A DNA stretch of 64,000 bases from Pseudomonas vlassakiae (GTDB taxonomy: Bacteria > Pseudomonadota > Gammaproteobacteria > Pseudomonadales > Pseudomonadaceae): assembly GCF_014269035.2 (NCBI RefSeq), contig NZ_JABWRP020000005.1:186001-250000 (forward strand), written 5' to 3'. Below the pieces are notes generated by a model. That model made no database searches. It was given only the letters and a program-made list of their open reading frames with translations, and was not told where the DNA came from. Numbering within the stretch: position 1 is the stretch's first letter; each line of letters opens with the position of its first letter. Made by a program: the position numbers and the translations under genes. Below, one piece after another: positions 53,070 to 61,582 of this stretch.

Positions 53070-53109
53070 GTGCTGCCCTCTCGCGGATTTATCCGCGAGA
53101 GGGCAGCAC
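53070..53109. terminator. Long perfect hairpin between convergent genes
   Basis: GTGCTGCCCTCTCGCGGAT (53070-53088) is complementary to ATCCGCGAGAGGGCAGCAC (53091-53109). The stem of about 18 base pairs lies between two stop codons, and its core resembles a REP hairpin. There is no T run. Confidence 0.75.
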
Positions 53110-53122
53110 GGCACTACAAGCC

Positions 53123-53716
53123 TTACAGGCTGAAATCCCCTTCAGCCGCCAGCTCGCTCAACGGTCGACGCGGGCTCGGTACTTCACGCGCCTGCAGCGC
53201 CTCGTCCAGGCTGGCCTTGTCGCCCAGCTTGCCGATCGCCACCATGGCATGCAGTTCGTAACCTTCCGGAATCTTCAGCTCCTGGCGCGCCAGTGCCTGG
53301 TCGAAGCCGGCCATGCCATGGGTGTGCCAGCCGCTGATGCTGGCCTGCAACGCCAGGTGGCCCCAGGCCGAACCGGTATCGAAGGTGTGCCACAGCGCCG
53401 GCTTTTCTTCGCTGGCGCCTGGCGCCGCGAAGGTGGTCTTGGAAATGATCAGCACCAGCGCCGAAGCCTGCTGCGCCCAGCTGCGGTTGAAGGGTACCAG
53501 CAGGCTCAGGTAACGCTCCCAGTTCGGCGTGTCGCGCCGCGCATACAGGAAGCGCCAAGGCTGCGAGTTGTAGGCCGACGGCGCCCAGCGTGCCGCTTCG
53601 AGGAAACTCAGCAGGGTCTCTTCGCTGATCGGTTCGGCGGTGAAGGCACGCGGCGACCAGCGGTTGATGAACTGCTCGTTGATGGCGTAATCGGCAATGC
53701 GGGGGGTGGCGCTCAT
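53123..53716 (-). CDS. Nitroreductase family protein
   Basis: This 197-residue flavoprotein starts MSATPRIADYAIN (ATG 53716 with AGGAG upstream). The FMN-binding features are RWSPRAF at the start, EAARWAPSAYNSQPWRF, and GSAWGHLALQAS. It probably reduces quinones, nitro compounds or related electrophiles; substrate unknown. It is divergent from a YcgN-type gene. Confidence 0.92.
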   Translation of the reverse strand: MSATPRIADYAINEQFINRWSPRAFTAEPISEETLLSFLEAARWAPSAYNSQPWRFLYARRDTPNWERYLSLLVPFNRSWAQQASALVLIISKTTFAAPGASEEKPALWHTFDTGSAWGHLALQASISGWHTHGMAGFDQALARQELKIPEGYELHAMVAIGKLGDKASLDEALQAREVPSPRRPLSELAAEGDFSL

Positions 53717-53861
53717 GGCGGCTCCTGCAAGTGGATGGCAAAGCCTGCACGCTACTGCGTCCGCCTGCCACTGACAAGCGGTCTGGCGTTGCCGAAGGCC
53801 AGGCTCTAGACTGGCGCCGCCGCGCCCCGCGGCCCGAACAAGACTGCAGGAAACCCGTGTG

Positions 53862-54311
53862 ATGATCGCTGACAGCGCGCCGTTCTGGCGGCGCAAGACC
53901 CTCGAACAACTCAGCCCGCAAGAGTGGGAGTCGCTGTGTGACGGCTGCGGCCTGTGCTGCCTGCAAAAGCTCGAGGATGAAGACGACAACAGCGTCTACT
54001 ACACGCGCATCGCCTGCAAGCTGCTCGACCTCGATACTTGCCAGTGCAGCGACTACCCCAATCGCTTCGCCCATGTGCCCGATTGCATCCAGCTCACCCC
54101 AGGCAAGGCCGACCAGTTCAAATGGCTGCCGAGCACCTGTGGGTATCGCCTGGTCAGCGAGGGCAAGGACTTGCCCGAGTGGCATCACCTGGTGTGCGGC
54201 GACCGTAAACAGGTGCATGAACAGCGCATATCGCAATCGGGGCGTATGCTCAGTGAACATGATGTCGACGAAGACGACTGGGAAGACCATCTGATTTTCC
54301 GCGCCAGCTGA
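53862..54311 (+). CDS. YcgN/UPF0260 family cysteine-cluster protein
   Basis: This 149-residue protein starts at ATG 53862 (a GTG at 53859 is also possible). It has the conserved Cys motif [17 protein letters not shown] and further Cys in [19 protein letters not shown], suggesting metal or Fe-S binding. It often neighbours rnd and ycgL in Pseudomonas. Function is not established. Confidence 0.9.
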   Translation: MIADSAPFWRRKTLEQLSPQEWESLCDGCGLCCLQKLEDEDDNSVYYTRIACKLLDLDTCQCSDYPNRFAHVPDCIQLTPGKADQFKWLPSTCGYRLVSEGKDLPEWHHLVCGDRKQVHEQRISQSGRMLSEHDVDEDDWEDHLIFRAS

Positions 54312-54353
54312 ACGCCCCACCCGCGTCGCCTCTGAGGAACAAGGAGTTTCGGT

Positions 54354-55562
54354 ATGCGTTGCCTGTTGTTGCTGCTCCTCGGGCTTGTGGCCTGCTCGCC
54401 GGCCTGGGCAAAAAAGGTCGACCTCGATTACCAGGTACGCCTGCTGCCTGCCAATGGCCAGGCCGAAGTGCGCCTGACCCTGGCCGAAGGCAGCGCCGTG
54501 CGCAGCCTGGATTTCGACCTGGGCACGGCCGGTGCCTACAGTGGTTTCCAGGCCGATGGCCAGTGGCAGCAGCAGGGCGAGCGCGGTGTGTGGCACCCGG
54601 CCAATGGCAAGACCAGCCTCAGCTACCGGGTCAAACTGGACCAGAAGCTGCGCAGCGGTGCCTACTCCTCCCGCATCACCCCGCACTGGGCGCTGTTCCT
54701 CGGTGACCAGTTGGTGCCGCCTGCGCACCTCGATCAGCAGGACGGTACCGAGCTGGTGGCACGACTGACGGTCGACTTGCCTGAAGGCTGGAACAGCATC
54801 GAGACGCCCTGGCCCCGTATCGGCAAGGACAAGTTCCGGATCGACAACGTGTCCCGCCTGTTCGACCGCCCGACCGGCTGGATGCTTGCGGGGAACCTTG
54901 GCAGCCGCCGCGCCCGCCTTGGCGAAACCGACGTCACCGTCGCCGCGCCGGTAGGGCAGGGTATGCGACGGATGGACAGCCTGACCCTGCTGACCTTCGT
55001 CTGGCCGCAATTGCAGGCCGTATTCCCGCGCAACCCGACCAAGCTGCTCCTGGTAGGCGCCCGTGATGGCATGTGGCGCGGAGCGACGGCGGCGCAGGGT
55101 TCGATCTACTTGCACAGCAGCCGGCCAATGGTCAGCGAGAATGGCAGCAGCCTGTTGTTGCGCGAACTGGTGCAGCTGTTCGCGCAGATTCGTGTACGTG
55201 ACAACAGCGACTGGCTGGGCCAGGGCCTGACCGAGTATTACGCTACCGAGCTGCTGCGCCGTGCCGGCGGCATCAGCGATGACCGTTATGAGGTAGCGCA
55301 GGCACGTTTGCAGAAACTGGGCGGCCAGGTCAGCCAACTGCGTGCCGAGCACGCCAGCCCGGCACAGGTTGCCCGGGGGGTGATGCTGCTGCAGGCCCTG
55401 GACAAGGAAATCCGTATCCATACCCAGGCCAAGCGTTCGCTGGACGATGTCACCCGCGCGCTCATGCGCCTGCCCAGTGTGAGCACCGAAGAATTCGTCC
55501 AGATCAGCGAGAGTGTGCTCGGGCGCCGCTCCGAGGTGCTGCAAAGCAAGGCGCTGCGCTAG
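54354..55562 (+). CDS. Exported M61-like peptidase homologue lacking the zinc site
   Basis: This 402-residue protein has a signal sequence that also reads as a lipobox (LVAC, Cys14), so it may be a lipoprotein or be cut after AWA at residue 19. The N-terminal half is beta-rich. The C-terminal half resembles M61/M1 catalytic domains (DWLGQGLTEYYATELLRRAG at 286-305). The expected HExxH is RELVQ (270-274), and the third ligand Glu is Gln290, so all three zinc ligands are lost. It is probably a non-catalytic binding protein. It follows ycgN by 42 bases. Confidence 0.72.
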   Translation: MRCLLLLLLGLVACSPAWAKKVDLDYQVRLLPANGQAEVRLTLAEGSAVRSLDFDLGTAGAYSGFQADGQWQQQGERGVWHPANGKTSLSYRVKLDQKLRSGAYSSRITPHWALFLGDQLVPPAHLDQQDGTELVARLTVDLPEGWNSIETPWPRIGKDKFRIDNVSRLFDRPTGWMLAGNLGSRRARLGETDVTVAAPVGQGMRRMDSLTLLTFVWPQLQAVFPRNPTKLLLVGARDGMWRGATAAQGSIYLHSSRPMVSENGSSLLLRELVQLFAQIRVRDNSDWLGQGLTEYYATELLRRAGGISDDRYEVAQARLQKLGGQVSQLRAEHASPAQVARGVMLLQALDKEIRIHTQAKRSLDDVTRALMRLPSVSTEEFVQISESVLGRRSEVLQSKALR

Positions 55563-55569
55563 CCAGTTG

Positions 55570-55659
55570 CGGGCCTCTTCACGGGCATGCCCGCTCCCAC
55601 TGACAGAGTGCTGGACCTCACGGCAGCGCTGTACCTGTGGGCGCGGGCGCGTCGAGGCC
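55570..55659. repeat. Degenerate REP doublet
   Basis: GCGGGCCTCTTCACGGGCAT... on the left and the eroded inverse CCTGTGGGCGCGGGCGCGTC... on the right lie after the peptidase-like gene. The right arm has several changes from the usual REP. Confidence 0.65.
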
Positions 55660-55695
55660 TCGAACCGCTGCGAAGGGGCCGAGGCGTCACAAGAC

Positions 55696-56034
55696 TCAGT
55701 TGCCCGTCAAAGGGTCCTTGCCGGTCACTGTCACCCCCTGGGTAGCCGCCTCGGCACTGGTCTTGAGTTCCTTCAGCTCCGCGGCACTGCGCTCGATATC
55801 CGAACGCAGGCGGTGATATTCCTGGCGATGCCGTTGCCACCAGGCCTTGGTCGCGCAGTGGCCACTGACTCCCCGGGCTACCGCCAGGCCGCCCGCCACC
55901 ATCTGCAGCAACCCGATCAGGCCCCCGTGGCGCATGCCCTTGGTGAACATCAAGGCGCCGCCTGCCAGTGAGCCGGCGCGTTCCAGCCCCTGAACATTGT
56001 GTTCCCGTGAAGCCCTGGAATGAATATCGAGCAT
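55696..56034 (-). CDS. Small membrane protein, DUF2892-like
   Basis: This 112-residue protein has a hydrophobic Gly/Ala-rich centre (about residues 18-56: ERAGSLAGGALMFTKGMRHGGLIGLLQMVAGGLAVARGVSGHC) that forms two short helices, as in the DUF2892/YgaP type. A charged helical tail follows (YHRLRSDIERSAAELKELKTS). Function unknown. Confidence 0.7.
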   Translation of the reverse strand: MLDIHSRASREHNVQGLERAGSLAGGALMFTKGMRHGGLIGLLQMVAGGLAVARGVSGHCATKAWWQRHRQEYHRLRSDIERSAAELKELKTSAEAATQGVTVTGKDPLTGN

Positions 56035-56137
56035 GGCAAACCCTCCGTGTGAAGTGTTAACAGCTGACCAGCAGCCGTGAACGACCGTTCACTTGGTTTG
56101 CCCAGCGGGCTCGCGCAGGCGTCGCACGCGCAGCCGG

Positions 56138-56608
56138 CTATTTGAACTTGGGCCCTGAGCGGGTATTGAGCCCTTTGGCCATGCGGTCATACAGCACCAC
56201 ATTCACCGTCGCGGCGAGGTTCATGCAGCCTTCGGTGGGGATGTAGATGGTCTCTTCGCACCAGCCCCGCACGTCTTCGCTCAACGAGCCATCCTCAGGC
56301 CCGAAGATATAGATCGCCCGGTCCGGGTGGGTGTATTCAGGCAGCGGCCGTGCGCCGTCCACCAGCTCCACCGCTACCGGCGTGCAACCCAAGGGGATGA
56401 TGCGTTGCAGGTCGTCGATGCCGATCAGCGGGATGTCGTAGTGCACCCGCTTGGTGTCGGTGACGAAGTCACGCGCGCGCTCATAGCGCTTGCCAGTGTA
56501 GAACACCGAGTTGACGCCGTAGCAACCCGCTGCACGCATCACCGAACCGACGTTCTCCGCGGACTTTGGGTTGAACAGGCCGATGCAGCTGTACCGTTTG
56601 TTTGCCAC
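56138..56608 (-). CDS. SpoU/TrmH-family RNA 2'-O-methyltransferase
   Basis: This 156-residue single-domain SPOUT protein has the motif 1 region NPKSAENVGSVMRAAGCYG, motif 2 IYIFGPEDGSLSED and motif 3 IPTEGCMNLAATVNVVLYDRM, which form the trefoil knot that binds S-adenosylmethionine. It may modify tRNA like TrmL, but the RNA target is not determinable here. Confidence 0.88.
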   Translation of the reverse strand: MANKRYSCIGLFNPKSAENVGSVMRAAGCYGVNSVFYTGKRYERARDFVTDTKRVHYDIPLIGIDDLQRIIPLGCTPVAVELVDGARPLPEYTHPDRAIYIFGPEDGSLSEDVRGWCEETIYIPTEGCMNLAATVNVVLYDRMAKGLNTRSGPKFK

Positions 56609-56683
56609 GTGCCGGGGCCTTTCGCGAAAAAAAAGAGCGCGATTATACGGGCTTGCCGGCAGCAGCGGGGTTTGGTGTGACAG

Positions 56684-57055
56684 TCAGTCTTTTTTCAGCA
56701 TGCCTGCCAGCCCGGCGAACGGGTTGTGGGTGGCCTTGGCGATGCTTGGGGTGCTGGTCGAGCCTTCGCTGAAGTACTGCTGGTCGGTATAGCGCGAGTG
56801 CTCGTTGTCGTGGCAGTACAGGCACAGCAGCTCCCAGTTGGAGCCGTCCTGCGGGTTGTTGTCGTGGTTGTGGTCGCGGTGGTGCACGGTCAGCTCGCTC
56901 AAGCGCTTGCCGGAAAATTCGCGGGCGCAGCGGCCGCACACGTGCGGGTACATTTTCAGGGCTTTGTCGCGGTAGCCCATCTCCTTGTCGCGCTTGGCGT
57001 CGGCGAGGATGCGATCGAGGCGGGCGGTGGCGGCGGAGGTGGAAGCCGAACTCAT
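56684..57055 (-). CDS. YajD-like HNH nuclease family protein
   Basis: This 123-residue protein has an HNH domain with zinc cysteines CGRC (residues 40-43) and CLYC, and the catalytic core VHHRDHNHDNNPQDGSNWELLCLYCHDNEHSRY. The layout matches E. coli YajD. HNH proteins of this kind are nucleases of unknown role. Confidence 0.88.
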   Translation of the reverse strand: MSSASTSAATARLDRILADAKRDKEMGYRDKALKMYPHVCGRCAREFSGKRLSELTVHHRDHNHDNNPQDGSNWELLCLYCHDNEHSRYTDQQYFSEGSTSTPSIAKATHNPFAGLAGMLKKD

Positions 57056-57187
57056 GGTGTTTCCTTTGTTCTGATCAGGCAGATGACGGTTATGCCATTG
57101 AGTCTAGCGCGCTTGCGGGGCAGGCGGACAGGCGAAAACTCGAATATCGGCGTAGCCTGTAGAGAGGTTCCCGACAGGAGGTTGCTG

Positions 57188-57466
57188 ATGTTTCATGCGA
57201 TCCTCGCCGCGCTGCTGATGACCGCCATGCCCCTAGTTGAAGCGGCAGGCACGCCCCCACGGCTGAACACCCCGGTACCCGGGGCGCCGGGCACGCCCAC
57301 GCCCACGCCTTACCCGCAAATCACCCCGAGCATCCCGCCCAAGGCCTACGACAGCACGCCGGGCGCGCCGCTGCTGCCGCCGATGCCGGTGCCAGGGCCG
57401 CCCAAGGATCAGGACTTGCCGGGGTTGCGCCAACCACCGGCGAAACCGCCTGCGCAGGATGATTGA
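57188..57466 (+). CDS. Small proline-rich exported protein
   Basis: This 92-residue protein starts at ATG 57188 with AGGAGG upstream. A signal peptide (residues 1-20, AALLMTAMPLVEAA) is followed by a tail of which about a third is proline (for example PGAPGTPTPTPYPQITPSIPP), probably unfolded. I do not recognise a family. Codon use and a strong ribosome-binding site support a real gene. Confidence 0.7.
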   Translation: MFHAILAALLMTAMPLVEAAGTPPRLNTPVPGAPGTPTPTPYPQITPSIPPKAYDSTPGAPLLPPMPVPGPPKDQDLPGLRQPPAKPPAQDD

Positions 57467-57513
57467 CTGAAAGTTGTGTGATGGCTGCACGATCCTGGGG
57501 CTGCTTTGCAGCC

Positions 57514-57600
57514 CTTTCGCGACACAAGGCCGCTCCCACAGGGACTGCACATGTCCTGAATTTGCGCTGTCCCTGTGGGAGCGGCCTTGTGTCGCGAAAG
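57514..57600. repeat. REP doublet of the CTTTCGCGACACAAGG family
   Basis: CTTTCGCGACACAAGGCCGC... and the inverse ending GTGTCGCGAAAG surround a 33-base centre. The arms match those at 35355-35431 almost base for base. It lies between convergent genes. Confidence 0.9.
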
Positions 57601-57624
57601 GGGCGTAAAGCGCCCCCGGCATTC

Positions 57625-59667
57625 TCAAGCGATACCCAGTTCGCCAAACACGAACGCATATTCCAGCGCCATATCGCGCAGCCCCTGGTACCGCCCGCTC
57701 ATCCCGCCATGCCCGGCGCCCATCTCGGTCTTGAGCAGCAGCAGGTTGTCGTCGGTCTTGCGCGTGCGCAGGCGCGCCACCCACTTGGCCGCTTCCCAGT
57801 ACTGCACGCGGCTGTCGTTGTAGCCGGCCACCACCAGCATGGCCGGGTAGGCCTGGGCGCGGACATTCTCATAAGGCGCATAGGCCTTGATGCGCGCGTA
57901 CACCTCGGGCTCTTCCGGGTTGCCCCATTCGTCGTACTCGGTGACGGTCAGCGGCAGTTCGGGGTCGAGCATGGTGTTGAGCACGTCGACGAACGGTACC
58001 TCGGCGATGGCGCAGCGGAACAGCTCTGGGCGCAGGTTGAGCACGGCGCCGATCAGCAGGCCGCCGGCGCTGCCGCCGCTGATGGCCAGGCGCTGCGGGG
58101 CGGTCACACCCTCGGCGATCAGGTGTTCGGCACAGGCGATGAAGTCGCTGAAGGTGTTGTGCTTGTGTTCCTGCTTGCCGGCGCGGTACCAGGCTTCTCC
58201 CAGCTCGCCGCCGCCGCGCACGTGGGCGATGGCGAAAGCCACGCCGCGTTGCAGCAGGCTCAGGCGGGCGTGGGAGAACCACGGGTCGAGGCTTTCGCCG
58301 TAGGCGCCATATCCATACAGGTAGAGCGGCACGGTCTTGCCCAGGTCTTCGCGGCGGCGCACCAGGCTGATCGGTACCTGGGTGCCGTCCGGCGCGGTGG
58401 CCCACAGGCGCTGGCTGACGTAGTCGTCGGCGTCGAACTGGCCGAGCACCGGGGTTTGCTTGAGCACATGCTGGGCGCCCGTGGCCAACTCCAGCTGGCG
58501 CACCTGGGCCGGGCGGTTGAGCGCTTCGTAGCGCAGGCGTACGCGGCGGCTGGCGAACTCCAGGCTGTCCTGCACGTACAGGCTGTAGGCCGCATCGGGC
58601 AACTCCACCCGGTAAGGGGCCAGCCCCTGCGGGCGCACTTCGATGATCGGCAGGCCGCCTTCGCGCAGGCTCAGGGTCAGTGCCTCGGCATTCAGGCTCA
58701 GGCCTTCGAGCATGATGTCGTCGCGGTGCGCCACCAGCACCTGCCACTGGTCGCGGCTGGGCACCGGGGTGGCCGGTGCGTGGCAGAGGGCGAAGTTGAT
58801 GCCGTCCTGGTTGGTCCGGATGAACCAGCGCCATTGGCCGTCGAGTTGGCCGTGGTCCGGGAAGTACTCGTGGCCTTCGACCCGTGGCGCCAGGCAGGTG
58901 AACGGTGCCTGCGGCGTTTCGGCGTCGAGCACCCAGGCCTCGCTGGTGGTCTTGCTGTTGAGCAGCAGCACCAGCTGGCGCTCGGAGCTGGTGCGGTAGC
59001 AGTGCAGGAAGAAGCGACCGTCGGCCTCTTCGAAGACCGTGCTCGCACCCGCTTCGCCGAGGGTGTGGCGGCGCAGGCGCCAGGGTCGATGGGTATCGTC
59101 CAGCTCGGCGAAGAACAGCGTCTGGCTGTCGTTGGCCCAGGTCACGCTGCCGTCACAGTCGTCAAAGGGCAGGGCGGTCAGGTCGCCGCTGCTCAGGTCC
59201 TTGACGTACAGCGTGTAGATTTCATCACCGCTGGTGTCGAGGCTGTAGGCCAGCCGGCGGTGGTCCGGGCTGACGCTGAACGCGCCCAGCGACAGGAAGC
59301 CGCCGTTGGCCAGGGCATTGGGGTCGAGCAGCAGTTGTTCCTGGCTTTCATCGACCGTGTTGGAGTCGTCCGCCGGACGCGGGCAGCGGTAGTGGCGCGG
59401 GTACTCGTCGCCTGCGGTGGTGCGGGTGTAGTAGAGGTAGGGGCCCCAGGGCGAGGGCAGCGACAGGTCGGTTTCGAGAATGCGGCCCTTGATCTCTTCG
59501 AACAACTGCTCGCGCAGCGCTGCCTGGTCGGCCAGGCAGGCTTCCTGATAGGCGTTTTCCGCCTGCAGGTAATCGAGCACTTCCTGGGTGTCGCGCTGTT
59601 GCAGCCAGGCGTAGGGATCAGTGGCCTGGTCCTGGCGGGCAATGGGGGGCTGAGGTTTGGTTGGCAT
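57625..59667 (-). CDS. S9 serine peptidase, oligopeptidase B-like
   Basis: This 680-residue enzyme starts MPTKPQPPIARQDQATDPYAWL (ATG 59667). It has an N-terminal beta-propeller (about 70-390) and a C-terminal alpha/beta hydrolase domain. The nucleophile Ser is in GGSAGGLL, the Asp in GYNDSRV and the His in GAGHGG. The family cuts short peptides after basic residues. It is cytosolic or periplasmic; no signal peptide is seen. Confidence 0.93.
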   Translation of the reverse strand: MPTKPQPPIARQDQATDPYAWLQQRDTQEVLDYLQAENAYQEACLADQAALREQLFEEIKGRILETDLSLPSPWGPYLYYTRTTAGDEYPRHYRCPRPADDSNTVDESQEQLLLDPNALANGGFLSLGAFSVSPDHRRLAYSLDTSGDEIYTLYVKDLSSGDLTALPFDDCDGSVTWANDSQTLFFAELDDTHRPWRLRRHTLGEAGASTVFEEADGRFFLHCYRTSSERQLVLLLNSKTTSEAWVLDAETPQAPFTCLAPRVEGHEYFPDHGQLDGQWRWFIRTNQDGINFALCHAPATPVPSRDQWQVLVAHRDDIMLEGLSLNAEALTLSLREGGLPIIEVRPQGLAPYRVELPDAAYSLYVQDSLEFASRRVRLRYEALNRPAQVRQLELATGAQHVLKQTPVLGQFDADDYVSQRLWATAPDGTQVPISLVRRREDLGKTVPLYLYGYGAYGESLDPWFSHARLSLLQRGVAFAIAHVRGGGELGEAWYRAGKQEHKHNTFSDFIACAEHLIAEGVTAPQRLAISGGSAGGLLIGAVLNLRPELFRCAIAEVPFVDVLNTMLDPELPLTVTEYDEWGNPEEPEVYARIKAYAPYENVRAQAYPAMLVVAGYNDSRVQYWEAAKWVARLRTRKTDDNLLLLKTEMGAGHGGMSGRYQGLRDMALEYAFVFGELGIA

Positions 59668-59758
59668 CGGGGATCTCTTGGCCGGGACAGGGAGACGCTG
59701 TCTGCGCCCTGAAAAGTGTTTATCATAGGCATCTCTTTGCCTGGCTTGCACGAACACC

Positions 59759-60259
59759 ATGATCGAGAACGACTACACCTTCGCCTGGGGCCTCTACGCT
59801 GTCGCCGCCCTGGGTTGCCTGCTGGTGGGCTTCAAACTCACCGGCTGGATGTGGCGCTGGCTGCGTGAACCGCTGCGGGTGATCCTGGCGGTGCTGCTGC
59901 TGACCCCGACCATCGTCGACCCGGTCAAGGACAGCTTCGCCCCGGCCATTGCCATTACCGCCCTGGACCTTGCGTTCAAGGTCGGCAACAACGCCTGGCG
60001 GGCGATTTCCGATTTCGCCATGTACGGCATGATCGCTTTTGCCTTGTACATGGTCTTCGTGCTGATCCGCTGGCCGCTGGAAAAACGCGCCCGCGAGCGC
60101 CGCGCGCAGACCGAAGCCGCCGCCCAGCGCCGCGCGGCCGAGGACAATGCGGTCATCGCGGCAGCGCCCATGGCCGCCGAGCGCAATGATCGCTACCGCG
60201 ATGACCCGCCACCTGCCGTGCCGGGCGGCGGCCGTGGCCGGGTCGAGCCACGCCTGTAA
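59759..60259 (+). CDS. Conserved membrane protein of unknown function
   Basis: This 166-residue protein has three hydrophobic helices (about residues 10-28, 39-55 and 88-104), then a charged Arg/Ala-rich tail (EKRARERRAQTEAAAQRRAAED) and a Pro/Gly-rich end. No family was recognised. It precedes a YafJ-like amidotransferase and a DUF2937 gene in a short operon-like set. Confidence 0.75.
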   Translation: MIENDYTFAWGLYAVAALGCLLVGFKLTGWMWRWLREPLRVILAVLLLTPTIVDPVKDSFAPAIAITALDLAFKVGNNAWRAISDFAMYGMIAFALYMVFVLIRWPLEKRARERRAQTEAAAQRRAAEDNAVIAAAPMAAERNDRYRDDPPPAVPGGGRGRVEPRL

Positions 60260-60273
60260 GCGGAGCCACCATC

Positions 60274-61047
60274 ATGTGCGAACTTTTGGGCATGAGTGCC
60301 AACGTCCCCACCGATATCGTCTTCAGCTTCACCGGGCTCATGCAGCGCGGCGGGCGTACTGGCCCGCACCGCGATGGCTGGGGTATCGGCTTCTACGAAG
60401 GGCGCGGCCTGCGCCTGTTCCAGGACCCGGCCGCGAGCAGTGAATCGGAGGTGGCCAACCTGGTGCAGCGCTACCCGATCAAGAGCGAAGTGGTGATTGG
60501 CCATATCCGCCAGGCCAACGTCGGTCGGGTGTGCCTGTCCAACACGCACCCGTTCGTGCGTGAAATGTGGGGCCGCAACTGGTGCTTCGCGCACAACGGC
60601 CAACTGGGCGATTTCAGGGGCGAAGCGACCTTCTATCGCCCGGTGGGCGACACGGACAGCGAGGCGGCCTTCTGCGATTTGCTCAACCGCATTCGTGCGG
60701 CGTTCCCCGAGCCGGTCGAGGTGGAACAGCTACTGCCGGTGCTGGTCGAAGCCTGTGCCGGGTACCGTGGCAAGGGCGTGTTCAACTGCCTGCTCAGCGA
60801 CGGCGACTGGTTGTTCTGTTTCTGTTCGACCAAGCTGGTACACATTACACGGCGTGCGCCTTTTGGTGCTGCCCGCTTGAAGGATGTCGACCTGATCGTC
60901 GATTTTCACACCGAAACCACGCCCAATGACGTAGTCACGGTGATCGCCACCGAGGCCTTGACCGAGAACGAGACCTGGCGGCGCTACGAGCCCGGCCAGT
61001 GGGGCCTGTGGCGGCACGGCGAGTGCGTTTCGCAAGGCCAGAGCTAA
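60274..61047 (+). CDS. Class II glutamine amidotransferase, YafJ-like
   Basis: This 257-residue protein has the N-terminal nucleophile Cys2 (MCELLGMSANVPTD) exposed after Met removal. It also has the NTN-fold motifs GPHRDGWGIGFYEG, SNTHPFVREMWGRNWCFAHNGQLGDF and GDTDSEAAFCDLL. It is a stand-alone glutaminase-type domain without a synthetase partner; its acceptor is unknown. The DUF2937 gene follows by 9 bases. Confidence 0.92.
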   Translation: MCELLGMSANVPTDIVFSFTGLMQRGGRTGPHRDGWGIGFYEGRGLRLFQDPAASSESEVANLVQRYPIKSEVVIGHIRQANVGRVCLSNTHPFVREMWGRNWCFAHNGQLGDFRGEATFYRPVGDTDSEAAFCDLLNRIRAAFPEPVEVEQLLPVLVEACAGYRGKGVFNCLLSDGDWLFCFCSTKLVHITRRAPFGAARLKDVDLIVDFHTETTPNDVVTVIATEALTENETWRRYEPGQWGLWRHGECVSQGQS

Positions 61048-61056
61048 GGACGCTGC

Positions 61057-61578
61057 ATGTTCAGAAGTTACCTGCGGTTGCTGTTGTTCACCTTCGGCCT
61101 GCTGGCCGGTATCCAGGTGCCTGGGCTGGTCAAGGACTACAGCCAGCGGGCCGAGGCGCATCTGTTCGAGTCGCGCCAGGCGCTGGATGGCTTCAAGCAG
61201 ACTGCCGAGCGCTTCTTCAACGGTGATCTGCAGGCGCTGGTGCGGCATTACCGGACCAGTGACGACCCGGTGTTCCTCAGTGATGCCAACAGCATCGAAA
61301 GCCTGCTGATTCGCAATCAGTTGCTGGAAGACGAATGGCAGGCGCTGCAAGGGTCGTGGCTGAGCCGCACCTGGCATGTGCTGGTGCAGCCGGATCCGCA
61401 GCTGCGCGAAGAGACGCTCAAGGGCTACAGCTACCAGATTCTGCTGGTGCCTGAAGCGATCGGCTGGGGCGTCGGGGCCGGGTTTGTGCTGGCCTTTGTG
61501 GTCGAAAGCCTGCTGCTGGGGATTGGCTGGGTGATCCTTGGCGGGCGGCGTGGAGTGGTGAAGGAAAGCTGGCGCTGA
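61057..61578 (+). CDS. DUF2937 family membrane protein
   Basis: This 173-residue protein has an N-terminal helix (LLLFTFGLLAGIQVPGL), a central periplasmic helical part with family-like FESRQALDGFKQTAERFFNGD, and a C-terminal helix (GWGVGAGFVLAFVVESLLLGIGWVI). Function unknown. It is co-directional with the YafJ-like gene. Confidence 0.85.
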   Translation: MFRSYLRLLLFTFGLLAGIQVPGLVKDYSQRAEAHLFESRQALDGFKQTAERFFNGDLQALVRHYRTSDDPVFLSDANSIESLLIRNQLLEDEWQALQGSWLSRTWHVLVQPDPQLREETLKGYSYQILLVPEAIGWGVGAGFVLAFVVESLLLGIGWVILGGRRGVVKESWR

Positions 61579-61582
61579 TTTT

